Below are positions 53,910 through 63,088 of a stretch of DNA of 64,000 nucleotides, one piece after another. Numbering within the stretch: the stretch's first letter is position 1; every line of letters begins with the position of its first letter. The stretch is from the NCBI RefSeq assembly GCF_007752535.1, contig NZ_CP036426.1:5952001-6016000 (forward strand), written 5' to 3'. The notes under the pieces are model-generated. The model was not told where the DNA came from. It ran no database searches and worked only from the letters and a program-made list of their open reading frames with translations. Made by a program: the position numbers and the translations under genes. Source of the DNA: Tautonia plasticadhaerens (GTDB lineage Bacteria; Planctomycetota; Planctomycetia; Isosphaerales; Isosphaeraceae).

Positions 53910-54429
53910 CAGGGTACGTGCCATCCCCCTCCTCGTATCCGGGAGGGGTGTAGACATGCATCCGCCGGGGACGGCCGAGCGTCTCCGAGCGGTACGTCAC
54001 CTCCGCCACCGCGCCGTGAGGGACGTCCCGCGTGTCGGAGAGGTCCGACCCCGGCACGACGACCAGGCTCCACGCGGTGCCGTTGGACTGGCTCGTCGCC
54101 GGGTTCTCCGGGTCGACTACGGGAACGCCATCCACGTCGAACCGATACCGATACGCCCCGGCGGGCACGGGGCCGAGGTTCAGCTCCCAGACGCCCTCGC
54201 CGTCCCTCTGCATCGCCCCCTCGTCGGGGATGCCCGGGATGTCGCCGCCGACGAGCCGCACCGCGTCGGCCGAATCGGCCCGGAGGCGGAATGTCACGCG
54301 CCGGTCCTGCTGCACATCCGGCGAGGCGGGCGGCGGGGGCTGCCTCTCCTCCTGAGCCTCCGTCGTCACGGCCCACCTGGACGGGGCGAGCACCAGGAGC
54401 ATCACCCAGGCGGTGGTTCGTCGATTCAT
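53871..54429 (-). pseudogene. esterase truncated at a rearrangement
   Basis: The start at ATG 54429 gives a signal-like MNRRTTAWVMLLVLAPS. An E-set/CBM48-like domain (VTFRLRADSADAVRLVGGD; GVWELNLGPVPAGAYRYRF) follows. The esterase core begins with RRMHVYTPPGYEEGDGTYP and VIYLLHGASDSDDS, then ends at the breakpoint near 53870, before any catalytic Ser/His. It resembles enterochelin esterase / feruloyl esterase-type proteins. The loss of the catalytic half makes it non-functional. Confidence 0.75.
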
Positions 54430-55153
54430 CGCACTTCTCCCTCTGGCCAGGTTAACGGGCGCCTCCGATCCGGCCTCATCCGACCGGAGAGGCCGGGGGC
54501 CTCCGGACAAGCGATGCTACCACGGCATCCCGGCCTGGGGGATCAGCCTCCGACCGACCGGTGCCGGCGGGAGATCACGGCGTCCCCGCCGGCCGGGACG
54601 CGGATGAGGCCGAGTTCGCCGAATCCGTCCGCCTTCGGGACGACGAGACAGCGGCCGGCCCCCGGGCAGCGGGCGGACGGGTGGCACAAATGGGCCTTGA
54701 TGTGGATGACGCTGGAACTGCCTGTGCTCCGGTCCGTCCCGGTATCGATAGAGCCCGTGGCATCCGATCGACGACAAGCCGGGCCTGACCGCTGGTCGCA
54801 ACGGACCCATTCCGCGGTTCGCTCGACCGGGGCGTTCGCCCGTTTAGCGCGGTCCCATGTTGATTGGAGCTCCCGGTCAGCGGCGATCGGACTGATCCGG
54901 GTCCGCAGCCCGGCCTGGCAACGACTCCGATCGTAACCCTGTCGACAGCACCTTCCTCCGCCGAAACCCTGGACCTGGGCACCCATCCCGGGTCCAATTC
55001 GTGTCCCGGGAAGCGGATCCAGACGCCGAAGGCGAGCTCTGCAACCTCCGAGATCCCCCGATCGAGCTCATCAGAATCGACGCAACCACCTTCCGCCGCA
55101 GAAGAAGCGAGCACGCGACCTTCGGTGATATCCCTTCGAACGTAAGGTCCCCC
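54430..55153. other. intergenic region
   Basis: This 724-bp region has no supported gene. Frames on both strands are rich in Arg/Pro and look like shadows. No strong hairpin or repeat was seen. Confidence 0.3.
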
Positions 55154-56188
55154 ATGACCGGACGCAGTAACGCCTCCCTGCTCCGCATCGCCGGTCCCTC
55201 CGGCCGCGCGCTCCCGCTGGAGTCGGGCAGGACCTACCCGCCTGGGACGCGGGTGGAGGTCATGACGGGCCGCTTACGGGCGCGTGTGGCCACGGACGGC
55301 TACGTCTCGGGGATCGCGGGCGGCTCGTCCCTGGACAGGTGGACCGGGGCCCGCGACCTGGGCTTCGGGCTGGATGTCGTCGACTTCCTGCTCGAGCCTG
55401 CACTCGAAGGGGAGCCGATCCCCGGAGGGCAGTATCACTTCGGGGACCTCGTGCACGGCGACATTGTCAGACGGTATGTCGAGGGCCCGCAGATCTGCAC
55501 GCAGTCGAGGCGGCTGGCGCCGACGGTCTTCGTCGGCGAGGGCTTCGCGGCCGTCCGGCTACGCCACGAGTGGACGGTCGCCTACCCGCCGCACGAGCGG
55601 GCGGGATCGGCCTGGGAGCAGATACTGATCCTCCCGGAGAGGGAGCGGGTCTTCCTGGCCGCCGACCGGGCGACGACGGTGGCCAAGTTGCCCTGCCTGT
55701 CCCTGCGGATCGACCTGCCGGGGCACATCAAGCACCGGGGCGGTAAGGGGTTCGAGCACGTCTAACTGAGCTACCACGACCCGGAGACGCTTCCCTCTAC
55801 GGAGTTCGCCGCCGGCTTTCCGCCCATCGCGCGGTTCCTGTACCGCTGGGGCGAAGCCCCGCCCCCGGAATGGTTCATCCGGGACTACCAGGTCCCTGAG
55901 GGCCCCTGGACGGCGGGGATGACGCTCAACCCGGCGGACGTGTACCAGGCGTGGTGCCACCAGCGCGGCTACGTCTGCCTGATCCAGGAGATCGGCGGCC
56001 GTCTGACGCGGCCCGGCGACACCTTCGGCGCCGCGTACGTCGTCGGCTGCTTCGACGACTTGGACGCCATGGAGCGGGCCTACGACAGCCATCGCGGGGC
56101 CAGCGGCTGGGCGCTCGACGGCCCCGCCGGACTACCGACGGGGTATCGGGGGGTGGATGGGGACGGGTCGGGGCCGGACGATCGATGA
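55154..56188 (+). pseudogene. unknown protein interrupted by in-frame TAA
   Basis: From ATG 55154 the frame reads a plausible enzyme or sugar-binding-like protein (LLRIAGPSGRALPLE; LGFGLDVVDFLLEPAL; VAKLPCLSLRIDLPGHIKHR) up to a TAA at 55763-55765. The same frame continues without a break (LSYHDPETLPSTEFAAGFPP, LNPADVYQAWCHQRGYVCLI) to TGA at 56188, so one codon has become a stop. The family was not recognised. Readthrough is possible, but a nonsense mutation fits the eroded surroundings better. Confidence 0.6.
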
Positions 56189-56299
56189 CGGGGTTACCGG
56201 GCGATCGGCTTGCCAGCTCCCGGCACCCGGGCGGACGCGACAGCCATCCGGGTCCCTGTCGCTCCTGACCAACCTGACGAACGCAACGTGGAGCCCCCC

Positions 56300-56578
56300 A
56301 TGCTCACCCGCCGCGACCACCTCCGACTCCTGCCCTCTTCGGCCCTCTTCCCGGCCACCTCGCGGGAGGCCGCCGAGGCCGGCTTCGTGAGGGTCGATAC
56401 CCATGTCCATATCCATCAGGACGCCCCCGAGCTGGTCGCCGCCCTGGGGGAGTCGGGGTGGCGGGGGCTCGACATCGTCATCTGCCCGGCCGTCGGCGAC
56501 GAGCCGTTCGACCTCGAGGCGAAACTGGAGGCGACCCGGCGGGTCGCGCAGCGGAGCGGCGGGGTCGTTGCCTCCTAG
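56300..56578 (+). pseudogene. amidohydrolase N-terminus cut by IS630
   Basis: ATG 56300 starts MLTRRDHLRLLPSSALFP, a Tat-like start with RRDHLRLL. FVRVDTHVHIHQDAPELVAAL, with the HxH metal motif of amidohydrolases, and a GLDIVICPAVGDEPF strand follow. The gene ends abruptly at the IS630 insertion (TA at 56576-56577). The remainder was not found after the element, so the 3' part is lost. Confidence 0.65.
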
Positions 56579-57802
56579 TGAAGCGTCACTCGCTGATTTT
56601 CGGGTAAAATGACCCCCCTTGTCCGGCCGCATCGTGGCTCGCCGGGGGGGTTGCCATGGCAAAGAAGTACGTCCTGAAGCTGACGGCCGAAGAGCGGGCC
56701 GAGCTGGCTCGCCTGGTCCGCAAGGGCAACATCGCCGGCTGGAAGGTGCAGCGGGCTCAGGCCCTGCTCAAGTGCGACCAGGGGCCCGACGGGCCGGCCT
56801 GGCCCGACGCGAAGATCGCCGAGGCGTTCGGCGTCACGACCCGCAGCCTGGAGTCGTGGCGCAAGCGGGCCGTCGAGCACGGGCCGATGGCGCTGCTGCA
56901 GCGCAGGCCGCGGACCCCGTCGGCGGTCCCCAAACTCGGCGGCGAGAACGAGGCGCGGTTGACGGCCCTGGCCTGCTCGCAGCCGCTCAGGGGCCTGGCC
57001 CGCTGGTCGCTCCGGCTGCTGGCCGAGCGCCTGGTGGAGTTGGAGGTCGTCGCGGCGGTCTCGCACGAGACCGTCCGCCGCTCTTTGAAAAAAGCGCGCT
57101 GAAGCCGTGGCTCAGGCGGATGTGGTGCATCCCGCCGGAGCAGGACGCGGCCTTCGTCTGCCAGATGGAGCAGGTCCTGGAGGCCTACCGGCGCCCGTAT
57201 GATCCGAGGCGCCCCGTCGTCTGCATGGACGAACAGCCCAAGCAGCTGATCGCCGAGGCGCGGCGGCCATCGCCGGCGGCGCCCGGACGCCCGGCCCGGG
57301 TCGACTACGAGTATGTCCGCGAGGGGACCTGCACGGTGTGGATGTTCGTCGAGCCGCTGGCCGGCTGGCGCGACGTGCGCGTGACCGAGGCGAAGACGGC
57401 CGTGGACTGGGCCCACCGGGTGCAGCGGCTGGTGGACGACCCGCGCCACGCCGAGGCCGAGCGGATCACGCTGGTCTGCGACAACCTCGTGACCCATTCG
57501 CTGGCGTCGCTGTACAAGGCGTTCGAGCCGGCCGAGGCCTTGCGGTTGGCGCGGCGACTGGAGCTGGTGCACACGCCGAAGCACGGCAGCTGGCTGAACG
57601 TCGCCGAGATCGAGCTGTCGGTGTTGACGCGGCAGTGCCTGGACCGGCGCATCGCGGTGCAGGACGAGGTGGCCGGGGAGGCCGGCGCCTGGGGCGAGCG
57701 CCGGAACGCCAAACAGGTGGGCGTCGAGTGGCACTTCACCACCGAGGACGCCCGGATCAAGCTGAGGCACCTCTACCCGAAGATTAACGAGTGACGCTTC
57801 AC
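56578..57802 (+). mobile_element. IS630-family insertion sequence
   Basis: This 1225-bp element has matching terminal inverted repeats. The left end begins GTGAAGCGTCACTCG and the reverse complement of the right end begins with the same 15 bases. It is flanked by TA on both sides (56576-56577 and 57803-57804), the target duplication expected for IS630. It inserted into the amidohydrolase gene. Confidence 0.85.
56656..57794 (+). CDS. IS630 transposase, two frames joined by frameshift
   Basis: The first frame (56656-57102) encodes the helix-turn-helix part: IAEAFGVTTRSLESWRKRA and RGLARWSLRLLAERLVELE. The second frame, entered by a -1 shift, encodes the DDE catalytic domain: VVCMDEQPKQL (D), ITLVCDNLVTHS (D) and GSWLNVAEIELSVL (E). 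The overlap contains a run of six A (57088-57093), a typical slippage site for IS630 elements, so the two frames are probably one transposase made by programmed frameshifting. Alternatively the gene is broken. Confidence 0.8.
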
Positions 57803-57853
57803 TAGTGCAGGTCCAAGGATGATCCTTTGCGGGCCGATCGTCGTAGGAGTGGT

Positions 57854-58363
57854 ATGGTCCCACCTCTCTTCGTCCGACCGCTGACCCCCGACGAGCATCA
57901 GGCGATCCGGGCCGGCCCCCGCTCGCCCTCGGCCTTCACCCTGCGCCGCTGCCGGATCCTGGCGGCCAGCGCCGAGGGCCTCAAGCCCTCGCAGATCGCC
58001 CCCCGGTGTGGCCGCCCGTCCCAGACCGCCCGCAACGCCCTGCGGGCCTTCGCCGCCGAGGGCACCGACTGCCTGCGCGAGAAGTCCCACCGCCCCGCGT
58101 CGGCCCGCCCCGGGATCGACGACGCCGGGTGCGAGCGGCCGCGGGCCCTGCTGCACCGCAGCCCCCGCGACTTCGGCGAGCCGACCTCGTTGTGGACCCC
58201 GGAGCCGGCCGCCGGGGCGGCCTTCGCCGAGGGCCTCACCGCCCGGCTCGTCAGCGGGGAGGCGATCCGCCAGGCCCTGGAGCGCCTCGGCGTCGGCTGG
58301 AGACGGGCCGAGGACTGGATCACCAGCCCCGGCCCCTCATATCTGCGCAAGGAGAGAGCATGA
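57854..58363 (+). pseudogene. truncated IS630-type transposase
   Basis: The frame from ATG 57854 starts MVPPLFVRPLTPDEHQAIRA. It continues FTLRRCRILAASAEGLKPSQIA and the helical SQTARNALRAFAAEG, then ALERLGVGWRRAEDWITSPGP near the end. This is the N-terminal helix-turn-helix half of an IS630-type transposase. The DDE half is absent, and a stop follows at 58363. It is a different element from the intact one upstream. Confidence 0.65.
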
Positions 58364-58432
58364 AGGCCGGAGCCGTTCGGGAGGCAGGCTTGAGCGAGTG
58401 ACACGCTCGTCCCCTTCCCGGAGACCTCGGCC

Positions 58433-59656
58433 ATGACCACCACCACCAAGAAGAAGGTCCGCTTCGTCCGCCCGAACTCCTCGACGTCCTCGACGCCCCG
58501 CCTCGACTCCGGCGAGACGGCCCACGTCGGCGTCGACGTCCACAAGGCCAGCCACCACGTCGCCGTCGTCACCGACCTGCGGGGCCTCGTCGCCTCCCGG
58601 ACCCCGCCCGCCGACCCCGAGTCGCTCAGCGAGCGGCCCAAGCCCATCGGCTCGCAAGTCGCCCGGGTCGTCTACGAGGCCGGTCCGACCGGCTTCACGC
58701 TGGCCCGACGGCTCAGGTCCTCCGGGCTGCGAGCCGGGGTGATCGCCCCGTCGAAGACCCCCACCATGCCGGGCCCCGAGGCCGAGAGCGACCGGCTCGA
58801 CCGCCGCAAGCTGGCCGTCTTCGCCCGGAAGGGGCCGCTCCAACCCGTGCGCGTCCCCGAGGAGCGGGAGGGAGCCGACCGCCGGGTCCTGCGGCTGCGT
58901 GAGCAGCTGGCCCGCAAGCTCCGCGCGGCCCAGCAACAGGTCCAGGCGTTCCTCCTCCAGCATGGCATCGCCGAGCCGGCGGGGCTGACCCGCTGGACGG
59001 CCGCGTCGGTCGACGCCCCTCGCCGGCTGGAGCTGACCCCCGAGCCGCGGCTCCGCCCGGACGTGATGCTCGACGAGCGGCAGCATGATCGGGAGCGGGT
59101 GGCCCGCGCCCCCCGACGCCTGGAGGAGTCGGCCGGGGCGGGCCGCCATCGCGAGACGGTCGCGACGCCGCGGACGGCGCCCGGGGTGGGGCCGATCACG
59201 GCGATGACCTCCCGCGTCGAGCTGCACGACCCGGCCCGGTTCCGCGACGGCGGCCAGGTGGCGCGGGTGATCGGGCTGGCGCCGCAGGTCTCGCAGGGCG
59301 GCCCGACGCGCCGCGAGGGGCGGCGGCTGAAGTCGGGCAACGCCCGGCTGCGGACGGCGCTCGTCGAGGCGGCCCGGAGGTGGGTCGCCGGCGATGAGGC
59401 GGCGAAGGCGCGATACCGCCGGCTGGTCGCCACGACCGGCAACGGCAAGAAGGCCATCGCGGGGATGGCCCGGCGTCTGGCGATCCTGCTGTGGCGGCTG
59501 AGCCTCAGCGGTGAGCCCTACCGGGCGGCCGCCTGGCGGCCCGGCCCGGCCCCGGCAACCCCGGAGCGGCCCGGTTCGCGGCCGCGACCCCTGCCCGAGC
59601 GACCGTCGAGTGGGGCAGGACGACCCCGAGCCAGTGAGGATCTGCGAGTGAGGTGA
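58433..59656 (+). CDS. IS110-family transposase
   Basis: The 407-residue protein has a RuvC-like DEDD N-terminus (HVGVDVHKASHHVAVV; VVYEAGPTGFTLARRLR; ESDRLDRRKLAVFA). The C-terminal transposase_20 part has TAPGVGPITAMTSRVELHDP and RREGRRLKSGNARLRTAL with the Ser of serine-recombinase-like IS110 enzymes. The C-terminal ~40 residues are Pro/Arg-rich. Element ends were not resolved because IS110 elements lack clear inverted repeats. Confidence 0.8.
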   Translation: MTTTTKKKVRFVRPNSSTSSTPRLDSGETAHVGVDVHKASHHVAVVTDLRGLVASRTPPADPESLSERPKPIGSQVARVVYEAGPTGFTLARRLRSSGLRAGVIAPSKTPTMPGPEAESDRLDRRKLAVFARKGPLQPVRVPEEREGADRRVLRLREQLARKLRAAQQQVQAFLLQHGIAEPAGLTRWTAASVDAPRRLELTPEPRLRPDVMLDERQHDRERVARAPRRLEESAGAGRHRETVATPRTAPGVGPITAMTSRVELHDPARFRDGGQVARVIGLAPQVSQGGPTRREGRRLKSGNARLRTALVEAARRWVAGDEAAKARYRRLVATTGNGKKAIAGMARRLAILLWRLSLSGEPYRAAAWRPGPAPATPERPGSRPRPLPERPSSGAGRPRASEDLRVR

Positions 59657-59827
59657 CCGCGTCGCGCCCCCGGCGGGCTGAGGCCCGCGGAAGAAGAGGG
59701 CGGCCCTCGTTCGCGATCGCAGACCCTAACCCGTGCCCCGAGCACGAAGAGCAGGCCGATCCTCCCACGCCTCGGGCTCCGCATCTCGCCCCTTGACAAC
59801 CGGCCTCATAGCAGGGGGATCCCCAGC

Positions 59828-59953
59828 GCCGGTGATCACGCTGCCTGCCATCCGGCGAGCGTTGCAGCGCCTGCTGGCGCCGGTCAGCCGACACGACTGC
59901 GCGTACTGCCGGCCTTGGATCGCCCACAGCGAATCGAAGCTAACGGAGTAGCA
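59828..59953 (+). mobile_element. right-end remnant of an IS701-family element (copy 1)
   Basis: The segment encodes the tail PVITLPAIRRALQRLLAPVSR and DCAYCRPW and ends CTAACGGAGTAGCA. It is the same as the end of the next element (copy 2), so only the right ~126 bp of this copy remain. It abuts a CTAA target site at 59954-59957. Confidence 0.65.
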
Positions 59954-59957
59954 CTAA

Positions 59958-61402
59958 TGCTACTCCGTTAGATCCTACGAACTGTTGGGCGGCCCGGTTC
60001 GTACCACAGGGTATGAACCGCACCAACACCCCCGAACTTGCCCCCGACGTCCTCGACCGGCTGGCCGACCACGCCGCCGGCTTCCGCGACGACTTCAACC
60101 GACCCCGCCAGGCCGCCTGGTGCGGCGTCTACCTCCGCGGGCTGATCACCGACGGCGACCGCAAGAGCGCCGAGCCGATGGCCGCCCGGGTCCCCCTGCC
60201 CGAGGATCTGGAGGTCTCCGACTCCGACCAGGCGCTGCAGCAGTTCCTCGGCCAGAGCACCTGGGACGAGCGGGCGGTCCTGAGACGCTACCGCGCCACG
60301 ATGGCGGCGAAGTTCGCCGACCCGGCGGGGATCTTCGTGATCGACGACACCACCTTCCCCAAGCAGGGCGAGCACTCCGTCGGCGTCCAGCGGCAGTACT
60401 GCGGCGCGCCGTGCAAGAAGGCCAACTGCCAGTGCGCCGTCAGCGTCCACTACGTCGCCCCGAGGGGCCACTAACCGCTGGACATGCGGCTCTACCTCCC
60501 GGAGAGCTGGCTGGGAGATGCGAAGCGGTTGGACAAGGCCAGGGTACCCGAGGACCAGCGGCGTCCGCTGACCAAGGGCCAGATCGCCCTGGAGCTGCTG
60601 GACCGGGTCCGCTCCGAGGGGCTGCCGGGCGGGCTGGTGGTGGCCGACAGCGGCTACGGCGTCTCGGGGCCGTCCCGCGACCGCCTGGCCGAGCGCGGGC
60701 TGCATTACGTCGTCGGCGTCACCGACGAGATGGTCGTCTTCACCGAGCAACCGCGGTGGGTCGCCCCGGCCGCCGCCACCGGCGGCCGCCCGCAGAAGAG
60801 GCCCCGGCTGGCCGAGGGCTCGCCCCGGCCGGTGAGCCTGAAGGAGCTGGCGGCGCGGACGCCGCGGCGGAAGGTCACCTGGCGGGAGGGGACCAAGGGG
60901 CCGATGTGGGGCCGCTTCGCCTGGCTGCGGGTCTGGCCGGGCCAGGGCTGGTCCACCGGGCAGTGCGCCGGGACCGCCCCGATCCGGCTGCTGATCGAGG
61001 AGCAGGCCGACGGCAAGCTCAAGTACGCCTTCAGCGACCTGCCGGCGGACACCAGCCGCCTGCGGGCGGTGCGGCTGTGGCGGAGCCGCTGGCCGGTGGA
61101 ACTCGGCTACCAGCAGATGAAGGAGGAACTCGGGCTGGACCACCACGAGGGCCGCTCCTGGCGGGGGTTCCACCACCACGCCTGCCTGGTGATGCTGGCC
61201 TACGGCTTCCACACCCTGGAGCAGCGACGAGCCCGCCGGGGTCGGTCCCGGCCGGGCAAAGAGGGGGGCGCCGAGCGCCCGTGATCACGCTGCCGGCGAT
61301 CCTCCGGGCGCTGCAACGCCTGCTGGCGCCGGTGAGCCGGCCCGACTGCGCGTACTGCAGACCCTGGCTCGCCCGCGGCAAATCGAAGCTAACGGAGTAG
61401 AA
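59958..61402 (+). mobile_element. IS701-family element (copy 2)
   Basis: This is about 1445 bp. Ends are TGCTACTCCGTTAG at the left and CTAACGGAGTAGAA at the right, which are inverted. CTAA flanks both sides (59954-59957 and 61403-61406), as expected for the YTAR target of IS701. The internal transposase is broken. Confidence 0.75.
60013..61400 (+). pseudogene. IS701 transposase with nonsense and frameshift
   Basis: ATG 60013 starts [20 protein letters not shown]. The DDE-type core includes [20 protein letters not shown] (first Asp) and GLVVADSGYGVSG. At 60472-60474 a TAA interrupts the frame (APRGH then stop), where TAC/TAT would give continuous sequence to SWLGDAKRLDKARVPED and onwards to about 61284. 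The tail PVITLPAILRALQRLL lies in another frame. Two lesions point to an inactive copy. Confidence 0.75.
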
Positions 61403-61406
61403 CTAA

Positions 61407-62906
61407 TATTACAGCGCAGGTTCCCTCGTCCTACTTTTCACGCCGCGCTGGCGCAGCACGGCGAGCCGCCGCTTGCGGTGGCTGGCGGCGGCCCGCCGGT
61501 TCCGCTCGCGGCGCCACGCCGACCACCGCAGGATCTCGCCGACGTCCCACGCCCACACCTCCAGCAGGTGAGTCAACAGGGCACGCACCTCCGGCACGCT
61601 CATCTGCGACGCTTTTCCCCCCCAGCCGCACCCGCTGGAGCACCAGGAATGCCAGGGCCAGCATCGACAACGCCGTGTGGTGATGCCAGCCGACCCAGCC
61701 CCGGGTCTCGTACTCGTCCAGGCCGCATTCCCCCTTGGCCGACTGGATGTCCTCCTCGATCGTCCACCGCGTCGCCCGGACCTGCGCCAACTTCGACAGC
61801 GGGACCTCCGCCGGGGCGTGGGAGCGGTGATACTTCAGCTCCGGCTCCTGCCCCAGCGACCGACGCACAAGCAGCCGCTCGCGCGGGCCGGGCAGGCCCC
61901 CTTCGCTGAACCAGGCCCACAGCTCGGCGTATTCGTAGACCCGCGGCCCCTGACTCCCCTCGGCCACCGTCAGCCGGCGCCAGGCCGTCGCCGGCAGGGC
62001 GGCGACCACCTCGTCGACACGCTTCGCCTCCCCGACGACCAGCGGCTGGGTGCACGGGCGTCCGCGCCTCGGCCTGGGCCGCTCCTCGGGCGGGATCACC
62101 CGCGGCTCGCCGGTCCAGACCCGGGCATCGGCCGAGCTGTCCAGCACGTACCGCTTGCCGAGTTGCCGGACGCCCTGCACGAAGGTCGGGCTGTCGCCGT
62201 AGACGCCGTCGCCGCCGACCCAGCGGAACGGCACCCCCTCGGCGACCGCGTCGGCGGCCATCGCCAGGGCCAATTCCGGCTTGGTGCGGAAGATCACGCC
62301 GGCGGGCACCCCGGCCTCCTCGCGGCGTTCGCCGTCGCCGGCCCACTCCTCGGGCAGGAACAGCCGCCGATCGAGGAAGGTGTGGCCCTTGGCCGAGCAG
62401 TAGTCGGCGAAGACGGCGACCTGGCAGTTGTCGGTCCGCCCCAGCGTGCCGGAGTACTGCCGCCTGACGCCGACGGACTTGGTCCCCTTCTTGGGGAACC
62501 CGGTCTCGGCGGCATTCCAGGCGGCGTCGTCATCGGCCAGCAGCTCCAGGACCGCGCCGCGCATCTGCCTGAGGATCGCGCCATCGGACCAGGCGCCGGT
62601 GCTGATGAAGGCTTGCAGCGAGCGCACCGGGCCGCCGCTGGTCGCCTGGGCGATGTTCTCGATGCTGCGACGCTCGCCGCCGTGGAGCAGCCCCTGGACG
62701 AAGCGGCGTGCGTGGACCTGATTCTCGTCGCGGCCGAAGAGGGGGGCGAAGCGGTCGAGGAAGCGGTCGAGTTCGGGCTTGAGGGCCAGGAGTTGGTGTT
62801 CGTCCACGAGCGATCGCCTCGGGAGGTCCGGCGGGACTCACGAATGATCGCTCTTGTACCCGAAGCCATCGCGGCGTAGAAGAGCAGACCGCCCTGCGCT
62901 GTAGTA
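61407..62906 (-). mobile_element. third IS701-family element
   Basis: This is 1500 bp between TATTACAGCGCAGG (left) and CCTGCGCTGTAGTA (right), an imperfect inverted repeat. It is flanked by CTAA at 61403-61406 and 62907-62910. The left CTAA is the same as the right target site of copy 2, so the elements share a site. It is of a different IS701 subtype from copies 1 and 2. Confidence 0.78.
61431..62807 (-). CDS. IS701-family transposase
   Basis: ATG 62807 starts MDEHQLLALKPELDRFLDRF. The DDE-type region contains AAETGFPKKGTKSVGVRRQY and FRWVGGDGVYGDSPTFV; WTIEEDIQSAKGECGLDEYE has the last acidic residue. After LALAFLVLQRVRLGGK the frame passes a run of seven C (61617-61623 on the plus strand), and the expected tail (MSVPEVRALLTHLLEVW) lies in another frame. 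The C-terminus is thus frameshifted, either a mutation or slippage at the homopolymer. The catalytic part is intact. Confidence 0.8.
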   Translation of the reverse strand: MDEHQLLALKPELDRFLDRFAPLFGRDENQVHARRFVQGLLHGGERRSIENIAQATSGGPVRSLQAFISTGAWSDGAILRQMRGAVLELLADDDAAWNAAETGFPKKGTKSVGVRRQYSGTLGRTDNCQVAVFADYCSAKGHTFLDRRLFLPEEWAGDGERREEAGVPAGVIFRTKPELALAMAADAVAEGVPFRWVGGDGVYGDSPTFVQGVRQLGKRYVLDSSADARVWTGEPRVIPPEERPRPRRGRPCTQPLVVGEAKRVDEVVAALPATAWRRLTVAEGSQGPRVYEYAELWAWFSEGGLPGPRERLLVRRSLGQEPELKYHRSHAPAEVPLSKLAQVRATRWTIEEDIQSAKGECGLDEYETRGWVGWHHHTALSMLALAFLVLQRVRLGGKSVADERAGGACPVDSPAGGVGVGRRRDPAVVGVAPRAEPAGRRQPPQAAARRAAPARREK

Positions 62907-62910
62907 CTAA

Positions 62911-63062
62911 GCCTTCCACCAACGGTTAGCGACCTGCCAGGAGCCCTGCTTGGTCGGTTCGGCGCCGAGTTGTCGGGCCGAGATAGTGTAAAGCTTCCCA
63001 CGGTACTTCTTGTATCAACCCTTGCGGGCGGGAATCCACGACATCAGGAGCTTGTGTGGCAT
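62911..63062 (-). pseudogene. N-terminal remnant of an integrase related to the 31-33 kb gene
   Basis: ATG 63062 reads MPHKLLMSWIPARKG, then TGA, then YKKYRGKLYTISARQLGAEP and TKQGSWQVANRWW, ending at the IS701 element. It aligns with the start of the intact integrase (MPRTYLMTWVPARRG; KNYSVSCRQLGVEPTKEASY). The Trp of the intact copy is replaced by a stop here. The C-terminal bulk is missing because of the IS insertion. Confidence 0.75.
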
Positions 63063-63088
63063 GGTCTGCAAACCGTTTTTGCTGACCG

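Noticed and set aside
54430-55000. Small open frames between the esterase and unknown gene
   Set aside because: Arg/Pro-rich, no ribosome site, and overlapping on both strands, so treated as non-coding.
57805-58432. The missing half of the amidohydrolase after the IS630 element
   Set aside because: The DNA after the right TA encodes another IS630-type transposase start, not amidohydrolase sequence.
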